Of a stretch of DNA of 22,031 bases, positions 1 to 7,963 are shown piece by piece. Both the position numbers and the translations under genes were made by a program. Within the stretch, counting starts at the first letter, position 1. Each line of letters begins with the position of its first letter. A model generated the notes under the pieces. It was not told where the DNA came from. It did not search any database and worked only from the letters and a program-made list of their open reading frames with translations. This stretch comes from Phoronis ovalis (lineage: Eukaryota > Phoronida > Phoronidae): NCBI GenBank assembly GCA_028565635.1, contig JAOXYB010093049.1, forward strand, positions 1 to 22,031, given 5' to 3'.

Positions 1-319
1 TCTGTTCGTTTGTTTGTTTAAATTTACAGCAGGCAAATCCGCTTAAATGCGGACGTGGCTATCAAAGGGTTAAACAAGGTTTGAAATGCAGACAAATCCA
101 TTTTGATTACATGAGAAAGCAAATGAAAACAGTTCAAATTACTACTGGCAGGTAATTAAAGTTTCAGATCTCCCTGGAGTTATGTTTAATGAAGCACCAA
201 ACAGGTGTCTGAATACTTCATATTAATTAAGCATGTGACAGTCACATTTTTAACACACATCTGAAAATGTAGCAGTTTTGATCAATTTATTTTCTATCTC
301 GCATAAATTAAATACTTAC
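1..319 (-). other. TSG101 intron 9 (partial), noncoding
   Basis: This follows the exon 9 donor. I find no continuation of the conserved steadiness-box sequence on the minus strand here and no repeat or RNA gene, so the final exon or exons lie outside the window. Confidence 0.7.
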
Positions 320-453
320 TGCCTGTACAAAGGAGTGGTTGTATCAACAGCGTCATCAACATTAACATCCTTTTGACTTTCAATTTTATTCACAATCTGT
401 TTCAATTCGTCGTGTTTGTCATTTAAAACTAGTATGCTGTCATCAACTGCAGT
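320..453 (-). CDS. TSG101: TSG101 coding exon 9 (end of coiled coil), last one in window
   Basis: Acceptor TATTGTAG and a consensus GTAAGT donor at 319-314. It encodes residues 332-375 plus two bases, finishing with T-T-P-L-Y-R, which precedes the steadiness box in TSG101. The protein must continue in an exon below base 1. Confidence 0.93.
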
Positions 454-3400
454 CTACAATACAACACATGATGTTGGTAATCTCTAATCTTTTACACTTG
501 AAGCTGTCTCTATTAGCTGTCAATTTTTTACCATCATATGGCACTTCTATCACAATCACATTACCTCAGCTAAATTTCACCAAAATAAATGATAAAAGTG
601 TCTATACAAAGTGCCATATTCTTTTTCAGGAAAGAAAATGCCTCTGGTGGGAAAATTGTTGTTCCACCAGATTTTCTGACTGTTTTCTTCTCACAGGGCT
701 AATATATTTTTTAGTGAACTTAAGTTATAGAAGATTGATGGAGCAAAACAAGGTCACACATCATTTATAGCAAAAGTTACAGAAACTCCAACTTCAAGAA
801 TAAGATATAAAGTATCAAAATTCAGCAAATTACACGGGATGATGATAATGTCAAAGGAAGTTAGGCAGTTCACTCAAAATGGTACTTCAGTAAAAATGTA
901 CCTGTTCCTCTTCTAACTTCTTTAACATCTGATCTAATTTTTCTCTGCCTTTATTTAAATCTTCCTGTGTTCTCTTCAGTGCTTCTGTTTCTGCCTATAA
1001 TCAAGTAAAACATGAGTTGGCAAGTGCTGCAGCTTTACAGAATTGTTCAAAATCAGAATCTGTTATAAATATTTTTTATTATCAATCACAAGATTCTAGC
1101 ACTGTATTACATAGTTTACATAATTATTTCATATGCATACTGTGTATTTGCTTTTAGTACCCAACACACATATAGTAGCCAAGTAACATGAAAAATCATG
1201 ATCACTGCAATAATTCAAATTATCAGTTCTTTTGCTGTACATCCTTCATTGTGAATACCCAATCAAGAAACGTATTATTTATTGGGTAGTTTTATTTTTC
1301 TACTTTAATATAAAAATCAAATATACATACTGCTGCTTGAGCAAAGACTTCCTTGAGTTTTCTTCTCATCTTGTCCTGCACTGCTGAATATAGAGAAGAT
1401 CGAATCTGTTCATCTGACAAGGCATTTGCTTGAGCAGACGACTGAGTCGATACTAAAACAAATAAAGCACAACTGACATGGAATTAAATACAGAGAAACA
1501 TGTACACACAAGTGATCATCTTAAAAAGTACCACAAGGCTATATTTGACAGCTGTTCTTATCATTGTAGCACATTTTGCTAAAGCATTTGAAAGCTAGAA
1601 AAAACAGATCTATAGAATACAATACAGGTTACACTGCACCTTCTCTAATCAACTATTAACTGCAGGCTAACAAGACTTTCCATAAAGATGGAAAATAGTC
1701 ATTTGTTGTGGAGTTATAACACTAAAAGATACAGAAGCTACTATCAATTTATTATTTAAATACATTTATATTATGAATGTACAATACCAGGAAGTAGCAG
1801 ACAATTCGCCACAACATATAATTATACTATGTTTTTATTGCTTGAAAAAAGGTGCACTCATCTAAATCAAGAATTATATATGACTGTCTTATAATTTAGA
1901 CAAATTGTCAGCCAGACTGAAAGTAATAAGTAAACTGGATTCAAACAATGTATTTTAAAATGTATAACAGTTTACTGTAGCTCATACCTGTAGTTGTTGC
2001 ACCCTGGTATCCTGGATAGCTCCCAGTTGCAGCAGTGGATGCCTGAGGATAATTTGGATATCCTGTGGCTCCAGGGTAACTACTCTGTGCAGCATTATAT
2101 GCAGGTGGCGTAGGGTATGGATTAGGAGTATAGGAGCCAGCTGGGTATGGTGTTGATTGCTGAGGAGGATACGATGTCGTTGAGCTAGGGTACGGCATCT
2201 GTTGATAGCCTGGAGGATTCGCTGGTCCACCAGGCATGGGCATAGAGAAACTACCTCCTGAAACATAAATAATGTGTTTTATATCTTTACCAATCTAAAA
2301 AGTAGAATTTCATTTTTTACAGTCTAATAATTAGTAATTGTTACTAGACATGAAGGCCCCAATATAAGACAGCATGGCGCTCGACACATAAAACAACTGT
2401 GTGCAAGAAACCAGTAACTTCACACACACACACACACTGATGGCTCTCACCTGCTGCAGGGTATGGTGGTTGTCCAGCAGCCATTGGGTATGGTTGTTGT
2501 CCCCCGGGAGGATAAGGTGGACGTGGTGGTGCTGCACTCCTAGCAAACACTGGTGGTTCTTCACCAAATGTTATAGCTAACAGCTGTAGCAATGCATACA
2601 GGTCTGAATTAGGCTGAAAGTACAAATATTAACATAGATATTCAGTCGATTTGACTAAAATTCAAGAATACTAGCAGGGGCAAGTGTCTTTGACAGGTTA
2701 CATAGGCAAGTGATGAATAGAGGTAAACATGTAAAACAGTATGAAAACATTGTCCCACACATTTATCCATTCTGTGCCCCGTGTCAATCACTCCCATCAA
2801 TTTGGATTTGGCACTTGAGCAACTGTAGAATAGTTCCTACTCAGCTGTGGTTCTAGCTATAGGACCTCCTAGTGTTTGAAGAAAGGTCTTTGATAAGGGG
2901 GTAAAAATAAGTTGTGAGCTCTAGTTTTTCTTGTAGGAGGTCCAATAAACAAAAATGTAAAAAAAAAAAAAATTATTAAAAATTAAAAAAAGGAAATGAA
3001 ACGGTTACATGGTACTTACCTTGTAACTTTTCTCCAGTGACCCTTATACTATGATTCTTATACCTCTAACTTATACTGATCACTGATATACATACACTCA
3101 CAGAGAGGTACACATAACAATTAGTCACACTTACTTTTTATATTGTGTCCCTGCCAGGAATGAACCGAACTATAGATAGTCCGACACTCTACAGTTATAC
3201 AATGAAGATGAGTCAAAATTTGGGGATAGCTGCACGTAATTAAGTGTTGAAGGGATCAGAAAATAATTATAACTGTGGGAATGGGGTTGTGTAAAGTTTC
3301 AATTACAGGAGGACACCGAGTAAAAAATTATTGATTACTTTCAATTTCCTACTCATCTGTTGAAATTTAACATATGCCATGTTGATAATGAATGTATCAT

Positions 3401-6340
3401 ATTTTTTCGTATACTTACATGACGCCAATCTCTGAGATAAGGTAGAGAAACTTTTCCATTGCTATCCACATATCTGCCTGGTTTAATCTGCATAGAGCTG
3501 GTAGGCTTGACAAAAACCATTGGAGCATTATAAGGATGAGACTCCAGTAACCACAAAACTATTGGGATATTATACATGCTGCCTGCAAACATTACAGTAA
3601 AGCATGTGTATTAAGCAGATTTTCAACATTTCTTTAAAATACATAAATGGATGTACTAATGAGGATAATGACTACAGAAGGTTTAACTTTGAATTTTTAA
3701 CTAAGTAAACAGTAAATCAGTCCATGCACAACGTACATACATACCTACATTATTGCTCATACACTCACATACTAACTTTACATACATACATACAGGCTCA
3801 CACATGCAGATATGCAGACACATTTAAACACAAACATGCATAAATGATATCAGGGAGTTGATTATAAAGTTGATACAGACATACACACATATACACACAC
3901 CAAAAACACACAGACAGTGAAATCATGAAGTTGATTATAATCTGGATACTTTACCTTTATATGAAACAGGAATTGTCCCATCTAAAGCCATTAGTTGTTT
4001 ATTTGTACCATCGTTAAAAACTACAAAAAAAATATTATGAATGATCAACATCATCAGTTAATTTGATTTACAATTCCTCTAATTGTTTTTAATATATACT
4101 TAATACATTTGGATCTTAAGGACAATATAATATACATAGTTGGACTCACAGATAACTAAATTATACGGTCTAAATTTAACTTATGTTACACTAGGACGCA
4201 CAGTCAGTAATCTTATAATTTATATTGAACCTACAACGCAAACAAGCCAAAACATGTTGAGGTGGACTTGAGAGCACAAATGTTGAAAACATTAGAAACT
4301 AATCCCAAAACATTTACCGAATGTATCTATTGTCGCCTTTAGATCGGGATATTTTGACAGTGCATTTCTTACATCACGACCAGCCATATCTTGGTACTGG
4401 CACTGAAATATAAAGAGGAAAATAATTCAAGAAATTTTTAATGTAACGTTTCTAATTGACATATTTAATGTGTTCTTATCAGCAAAAGCAGATCTACAAA
4501 CAATATGTATTTAACATTAGGCTAAAATGATTTCACTTGCCTCTTATGTATTGCAGTTGAACACTAGCAATTAATCAAGTTGCATAATCAAATTGCAGCA
4601 GCCTATCATAGGTTTGCAGAAGCTGCTTCACCAGATACCTTATAAGACGTGAATTGTAAATATCTGAGAAACACCTTGGTCTCCTCAGTTTAATAGCGCT
4701 TATTAGTCCCACATTAACAAAGTTAACTAGGTCTTAGTCTTAATAATAGGCCCAACTATCTGACACATACAAATCTATGCATGTAAACAAGTCAGATGGT
4801 AAAAAATCAACGAAAATCAATGTAGACAACATGACAGTCGCTTCAAATATATTAAGTTAAAATTCAACAAAAGGTACGACGTAAAAAAGATTTATACTTT
4901 TTTCACTTGATAATAAAAACAAGACCATATTGACATTGCAGTAATGAAAATTGTCATTGTACTGGTCAGTTTTTGTTAATTTCAAAGACAGTAGATTTTG
5001 ACTAGGAAAGTTTTAGTACCAATACATCAGATATTATTAGAACTATGTGTAGCCCATGACTCTAACATCCACTGAGTATCACACCAATCAATGAACACTC
5101 ACCAAAATTGTTGTATACTGACCAAATTCGTTGGACACTCACCAATATCATTCAGCACTGGGGCGTAAGACAATCACAGAGTTCGTTCACCACTCACAAT
5201 ATCTTTACATGTATACCATACTGTCTGGGACTAATATAACTAACTTATATAACTTAGTTATATTAGTCCCAGATACCGTAAGAAAACAGTGAGTGGTGAA
5301 CGAACTCTGTGATTGTCAAATTCACTTGTCAGTGCTCAACAATTTCGCGGTAAGTGTTCAACGATTGTATGATAGTCGGTAGTCCTGCAAGCATGACCCT
5401 ACTATGAACAGCCTATACGGCTTGTTCGTAGGGTCATGACCATCTCATATCTCAGACTAGCCGAAGTTCGAAAACACTTACTTCCCTATTAAATTCCACC
5501 AGATTTTTTGCTTCTGCCTATTCCTTGACTACTCTGCTTCTTATATTCTCGTATCCAAATAACTTAATCAATGATTCAACAGCACGTCAGCATAAAATCC
5601 AAAATGCACTCTTGAACATAACAAAATGATGCAGCCATGATTCACATGACATCATTAATGTCAAGGTTATTTGATGGACACTGGTATCGCTAATAATCGT
5701 ACAATAAACCGAATGTGAGAAGTCATTAGTGATACATTTATCTTCCGGCAGGTAGTGCTTCAGAGTTTTGCATTACTTCTCGCTGGACTGAAAAATTTTA
5801 CGTCATTCGTTCAGTGCCTGCGTACTAGTATACTTCTTCAATGTTTTCGGCAGATGATGGATGTTCAAGAGTGCATTTTGGATTTTATGCTGATGTGCTG
5901 TTGAATCTTTGATTAAGTTATTTGGATACGGGGATATAAGAAGCGGAGTAGTCAAGGAATAGTCAGAAGCAAAAATTTTGGTGGAATTTAATAGGGAAGT
6001 AAGTGTTTTCGAACTTTGGCTAGTCTGAGATATGAGACGGTCATGACCCTACGAACAAGCCATAGGCTGTTCATAGTAGGGTCATGCTTGCAGGACTAGA
6101 TAGTCGGTGGGTGTTAGGCAGTGGTAGGACATACTAAAAACGGACTGTAGCAACGAGATACATAAGATAAGATCAATAATACCTTTAGAAGCAGATTTAG
6201 AATAATAATTTATTAATTAGAATAGGAAATATTGAAATAGGAACCCCTATTTTTAATCGTCGTTACCTATACCTGCTGTCGATAGTTTATTTTAGTTTAC
6301 AGCAACAAACCTTAGAAAGTCCAACGCTTACGGGATCCAT
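320..6340 (-). CDS. TSG101: TSG101, ESCRT-I subunit (3'-partial, nine exons)
   Basis: Tumor susceptibility gene 101 (yeast Vps23): the ESCRT-I subunit that binds ubiquitinated cargo and P(T/S)AP motifs on endosomes. It acts in multivesicular-body sorting, abscission and exosome formation. Coding exons on the minus strand: 6340-6311, 4402-4318, 4020-3955, 3582-3419, 2613-2451, 2257-1988, 1452-1331, 994-902, 453-320. All have GT-AG borders and matching phases, giving 375 codons plus 2 nt. The UEV domain is about residues 1-140, the Pro/Tyr-rich linker 141-265, and the coiled coil starts near 268. From memory of human TSG101, the PTAP-pocket residues Y63, Y68, N69, M95, V141 and F142 correspond here to Y59, Y64, N65, M91, V137 and F138, all conserved. 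As in other UEV proteins there is no E2 catalytic cysteine. The steadiness box (about 75 residues) should lie beyond base 1, so the full protein would be near 450 residues against about 390 in human; the Pro-rich linker is long. No other family fits. Confidence 0.96.
454..901 (-). other. TSG101 intron 8, noncoding
   Basis: 448-nt intron. A 100-codon plus-strand open frame (468-770) lies inside it but has no recognisable features. I see nothing else. Confidence 0.8.
902..994 (-). CDS. TSG101: TSG101 coding exon 8 (coiled coil)
   Basis: 93 nt, phase 0 in and out, with acceptor GATTATAG and donor GTACAT. It encodes 31 residues of a charged heptad-type helix with A-L-K-R-T-Q-E-D-L and G-R-E-K-L, matching the human coiled-coil segment. 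Confidence 0.95.
995..1330 (-). other. TSG101 intron 7, noncoding
   Basis: 336-nt AT-rich intron with consensus ends. Nothing else seen. Confidence 0.8.
1331..1452 (-). CDS. TSG101: TSG101 coding exon 7 (linker to coiled coil)
   Basis: Acceptor TGTTTTAG and donor GTATGT. It encodes residues 261-300. The latter part (LSDEQIRSSLYSAVQDK) matches the conserved entry into the TSG101 coiled coil used for ESCRT-I assembly. Confidence 0.95.
1453..1987 (-). other. TSG101 intron 6, noncoding
   Basis: 535-nt AT-rich intron. Nothing else seen. Confidence 0.8.
1988..2257 (-). CDS. TSG101: TSG101 coding exon 6 (Pro/Tyr-rich linker)
   Basis: 270 nt, phase 1 in and phase 1 out, with acceptor GTTTCAG and donor GTATGA. 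It encodes a low-complexity linker built from Y-P, P-Y-P, P-G-Y and T-P-N-P-Y motifs, residues 171-259. Being symmetric, the exon could be skipped without breaking frame. No PTAP or PSAP self-motif is present. Confidence 0.93.
2421..2437. repeat. (CA)n microsatellite in TSG101 intron 5
   Basis: Uninterrupted CA dinucleotides over 17 bases. On the transcribed strand this is a GT run about 14 nt downstream of the exon 5 donor. Confidence 0.85.
2451..2613 (-). CDS. TSG101: TSG101 coding exon 5 (UEV C-terminus, start of Pro-rich linker)
   Basis: Acceptor CTTTCAG and donor GTGAGA. It encodes residues 116-169. The first half closes the UEV domain (F-G-E-E-P-P-V-F, with V137 and F138 of the PTAP pocket). 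The second half is Pro/Tyr/Gln-rich linker. Confidence 0.96.
2614..3418 (-). other. TSG101 intron 4, noncoding with A-rich tract
   Basis: 805-nt intron. An A-rich low-complexity tract lies at about 2955-2999. Otherwise I see no coding or structured element. Confidence 0.75.
3419..3582 (-). CDS. TSG101: TSG101 coding exon 4 (UEV core, PTAP pocket)
   Basis: Acceptor GTTTGCAG and a consensus GTAAGT donor. It encodes residues 62-115, with Y-N-I-P-I, P-Y-N-A-P, V-K-P-T-S-S-M and L-P-Y-L blocks diagnostic of the TSG101 UEV fold. An open frame that continues past the donor at 3418 is intron read-through, not protein. Confidence 0.97.
3720..3930. repeat. ACAT/CACA-rich low-complexity tract in TSG101 intron 3
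   Basis: Degenerate runs of ACATAC, CATACATAC and CACACAC words, a decayed microsatellite filling much of the 372-nt intron 3583-3954. Confidence 0.6.
3955..4020 (-). CDS. TSG101: TSG101 coding exon 3 (UEV core)
   Basis: 66 nt, phase 1 in and phase 1 out, acceptor TTTGTAG and donor GTAAAG. It encodes the V-F-N-D-G and G-T-I-P-V segments typical of TSG101, with Y59, equivalent to PTAP-pocket Y63 of human. Confidence 0.95.
4318..4402 (-). CDS. TSG101: TSG101 coding exon 2 (UEV N-terminal part)
   Basis: Acceptor TTATATTTCAG before 4402 and donor GTAAAT after 4318. It encodes residues 11-38 and the first base of codon 39. The segment aligns with the start of human TSG101, including the D-L-K-x-x-x-D-x-F/Y-V-F stretch completed by exon 3. 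Confidence 0.93.
5169..5317. repeat. 149-bp near-perfect palindrome
   Basis: The outer stem GACAATCACAGAGTTCG... at 5169-5197 is the exact reverse complement of the sequence ending at 5317. The inner stem TCTGGGACTAATATAACTA (5224-5242) pairs exactly with 5255-5273 around an ACTTATATAACT centre. It would extrude as a cruciform or form a long hairpin in the TSG101 pre-mRNA. Confidence 0.85.
5371..5380. repeat. Left target-site duplication GATAGTCGGT
   Basis: Exact direct repeat of 6099-6108, abutting the left end of the foldback element. Confidence 0.8.
5381..6098. mobile_element. Non-autonomous foldback element (Mutator-like MITE candidate)
   Basis: Two inverted arms of about 238 bp (5381-5619 and 5861-6098) begin and end with AGTCCTGCAAGC and GCTTGCAGGACT, around a 241-bp spacer without an open frame of note. 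A few substitutions separate the arms. The identical 10-mer GATAGTCGGT lies immediately outside both ends (5371-5380 and 6099-6108), as expected of a target-site duplication. Long terminal inverted repeats with duplications of 8-11 bp are typical of the Mutator superfamily, so that assignment is inferred. No transposase is present, so any past movement depended on an enzyme made elsewhere. Confidence 0.8.
6099..6108. repeat. Right target-site duplication GATAGTCGGT
   Basis: Exact direct repeat of 5371-5380, abutting the right end of the foldback element. Rejoining the flanks here restores the arm of the older element. Confidence 0.8.
6311..6340 (-). CDS. TSG101: TSG101 coding exon 1
   Basis: Start codon at 6340-6338, then ten codons (MDPVSVGLSK), then a GTTTGT donor at 6310. 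It is in phase 0 with exon 2. The start is chosen because this is the first ATG that joins the UEV reading frame with a proper donor, and the resulting N-terminus is about as long as other TSG101 N-termini. The exon is short, and the upstream 5' UTR is not delimited. Confidence 0.8.
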
Positions 6341-6755
6341 CTTGCAACTTATGATTATTCTAATTTCTTTATATCTTGCGATATGATATAATGACACAAA
6401 TTGGCTATTTGTTTCGTCACCAAAAGTTCAAACTGGATCCAATGACGAATGACTCACGCGAAAAGCTATGACACGTTTACACTGCGTAATAAGAAATTGT
6501 TGTTGAAATGGCATTTAGGTGCTTCTCCATGTATTTAAGATGTCGTTATCATAATTTGTTTTGATTAAATTGACTAAACTCTTCTAATAAAAATGTCAAA
6601 ACTATGACAAGTCGCTGAATATGTCTACTTCCTGAAGACAACATCCGGGAGATACACTGACATAACTCTTTACAAAATTCTATTCGAGAATTCTTGCAAA
6701 TTGTTCATGATTCGAAATTGAACCAGAAAGTAACCGAATCTAAACTTAGATGATC

Positions 6756-6764
6756 TATATAAAG
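6756..6764 (+). promoter_or_regulatory. TATA-box candidate for gene B
   Basis: TATATAAAG on the plus strand, about 450 bases upstream of the gene B start codon. This would imply a transcript start near 6790. Such matches are common in AT-rich DNA, so this is weak evidence. Confidence 0.25.
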
Positions 6765-7151
6765 CACGAGTGATAATGTTCCTTTAATTGTTTGACCAAA
6801 AGGCGATCACTATTGAATTTATGTAAGATCATGCATGTGACCTCCTAGCGGAAAACTGGATCACGGAATAATAGTGACTCTTGAGCTCATCTAAGGGTTT
6901 TTAAACTATTTTTAAGATTTCAGCTTCCAAATAATTAATATTAATTTTAACACAAAAAATATAACATGTTATTAATAAAAATAAACTTTACTTACAAATT
7001 ATTTCTATGACGCCAACGTAAATGACGTAGTGTATTTGTTTTGGTATCGAGACTGAAGTTCGAAATGTGCATCGCAGAACAAACATTGCTTTGCGTTGGC
7101 AAGATTTTGGCTTTGTACAGTTTTGTATATATTCTATAACAGCGAGTATCA

Positions 7152-7181
7152 ATGAGTAATTTACAGGAAAAACGAGCTTAG
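7152..7181 (+). CDS. Short upstream ORF in the gene B leader
   Basis: ATG followed by eight codons and TAG (MSNLQEKRA), ending 31 bases before the gene B start codon. If both lie on one transcript it could dampen translation of gene B. The in-frame stop at 7153-7155 in the gene B frame shows that gene B itself cannot begin upstream on this continuous exon. Confidence 0.3.
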   Translation: MSNLQEKRA

Positions 7182-7212
7182 TTTACTCATACCATTCATA
7201 CTTTGCTTCACA

Positions 7213-7963
7213 ATGATATGCGGTACATCAATATTTACAATGATAGCTAGACTATTAGCATGGATTTTCGTTATAATTGGCAACATGTTAAACAACGTCA
7301 TGAGCTGGTTTGAATTTGAAAATCTATTAGAAGAATTACGAGCTGCTATTAATGTTCAACCTTGTTCGCTACGTTTTAATTGGGCAGAGATATGGGAAGG
7401 CTTCGTATTCCCATATCGATGTCTCTTCAGATTTCCCCCTGTAAAGAAAGAAGAAATAGACAATTATGATAACTACATCGATCTAATGTTTGTCAATTTT
7501 TTTTGCGCTCCCTTTCAAATGGGTTTAAATGGTATACTGGCCCTTTTCATGGGAGATGGCGATTGCGGGAGCATTGAAGAATGTCTTGATATTTTCGGTC
7601 TAGCAGTTGGAAAAGTGTCAAGTTCCTTTGAATACATAGCAAGTCTTGCAATAATGTTCTTTACGACTAATACTCCACAGGCAGTACACAAGTTGAGCGA
7701 AAGGAACATCAATATGTTTTTGTTACCTGCCGTATATTGGGTTTTCATAGCAGTACTGGTGTCACTGATTTTGTTTAGTATAACATACATTCGTGACATA
7801 TATAAAAATATTAAGGTCAACGATTCACAGACACGTCTCCGAGCTACTACAACATTGCTCGTAAATAAAGGAAAAGTAAAAATAAGATCAATCGTTAATC
7901 AAGTTTGTGATCTTCCAATTGTGCGAAAAATAATATCACCCACGGATCGTACGCCAGTATTAG
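7213..7963 (+). CDS. Gene B coding exon 1 (membrane half)
   Basis: It encodes residues 1-250 and the first base of codon 251, ending at TTAG/GTAAGT. It carries all the hydrophobic segments, with the most convincing membrane span at residues 167-193 and C51, C70, C98, C118 and C124 between segments. The open frame runs on to 8004, but the consensus donor and a phase-matched exon 2 argue that it stops at 7963. Confidence 0.85.

Larger units (their letters stand above)
5071..6130. mobile_element. Older palindromic repeat element, interrupted by a foldback element
   Basis: The left flank (5071-5160) holds degenerate units of about 20 bp with the words ACACTCACC, AAATTGTTG and ACTGACCAAA. The reverse complement of 5318-5380 joined to 6109-6130 holds the same words (CACTGAC, GAAATTGTTG, ACACTTACC). 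Between the two arms is the palindrome 5169-5317. Outer limits are approximate, and no coding capacity is visible. The arm symmetry is seen directly; calling it a transposon remnant is inference. Confidence 0.55.
4403..6310 (-). other. TSG101 intron 1 containing nested palindromic elements
   Basis: 1,908-nt intron between coding exons 1 and 2, the largest in this gene here. The part 4403-5070 shows nothing specific. The part 5071-6130 is occupied by the repeats listed separately, and 6131-6310 shows nothing specific. Confidence 0.8.
6341..7212. other. Head-to-head intergenic region between TSG101 and gene B
   Basis: 872 bases separate the two start codons, which read away from each other. 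This must contain both promoters or a shared one. It is AT-rich with no ORF of interest. Apart from the TATA candidate and small upstream ORF listed separately I see no clear regulatory element. TTACAG at 7161-7166 could be an acceptor for a 5' UTR intron of gene B. Confidence 0.6.

Noticed and set aside
468-770. 100-codon plus-strand ORF
   Set aside because: Lies inside TSG101 intron 8, opposite strand, with no recognisable motif. Acceptable as chance in AT-rich DNA.
1982-2625. Overlapping minus-strand frames around TSG101 exons 5 and 6
   Set aside because: The 94-, 78- and 93-codon frames either run through splice sites or use the wrong frame. Only the TSG101 frame gives conserved sequence.
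5620-5860. Possible gene in the spacer of the foldback element
   Set aside because: No open frame of note on either strand and no transposase motif, so the element is treated as non-autonomous.
6367-6373. TATAAAG on the minus strand upstream of TSG101
   Set aside because: Only about 27 bases upstream of the start codon, which would leave practically no 5' UTR. Likely chance in AT-rich sequence.
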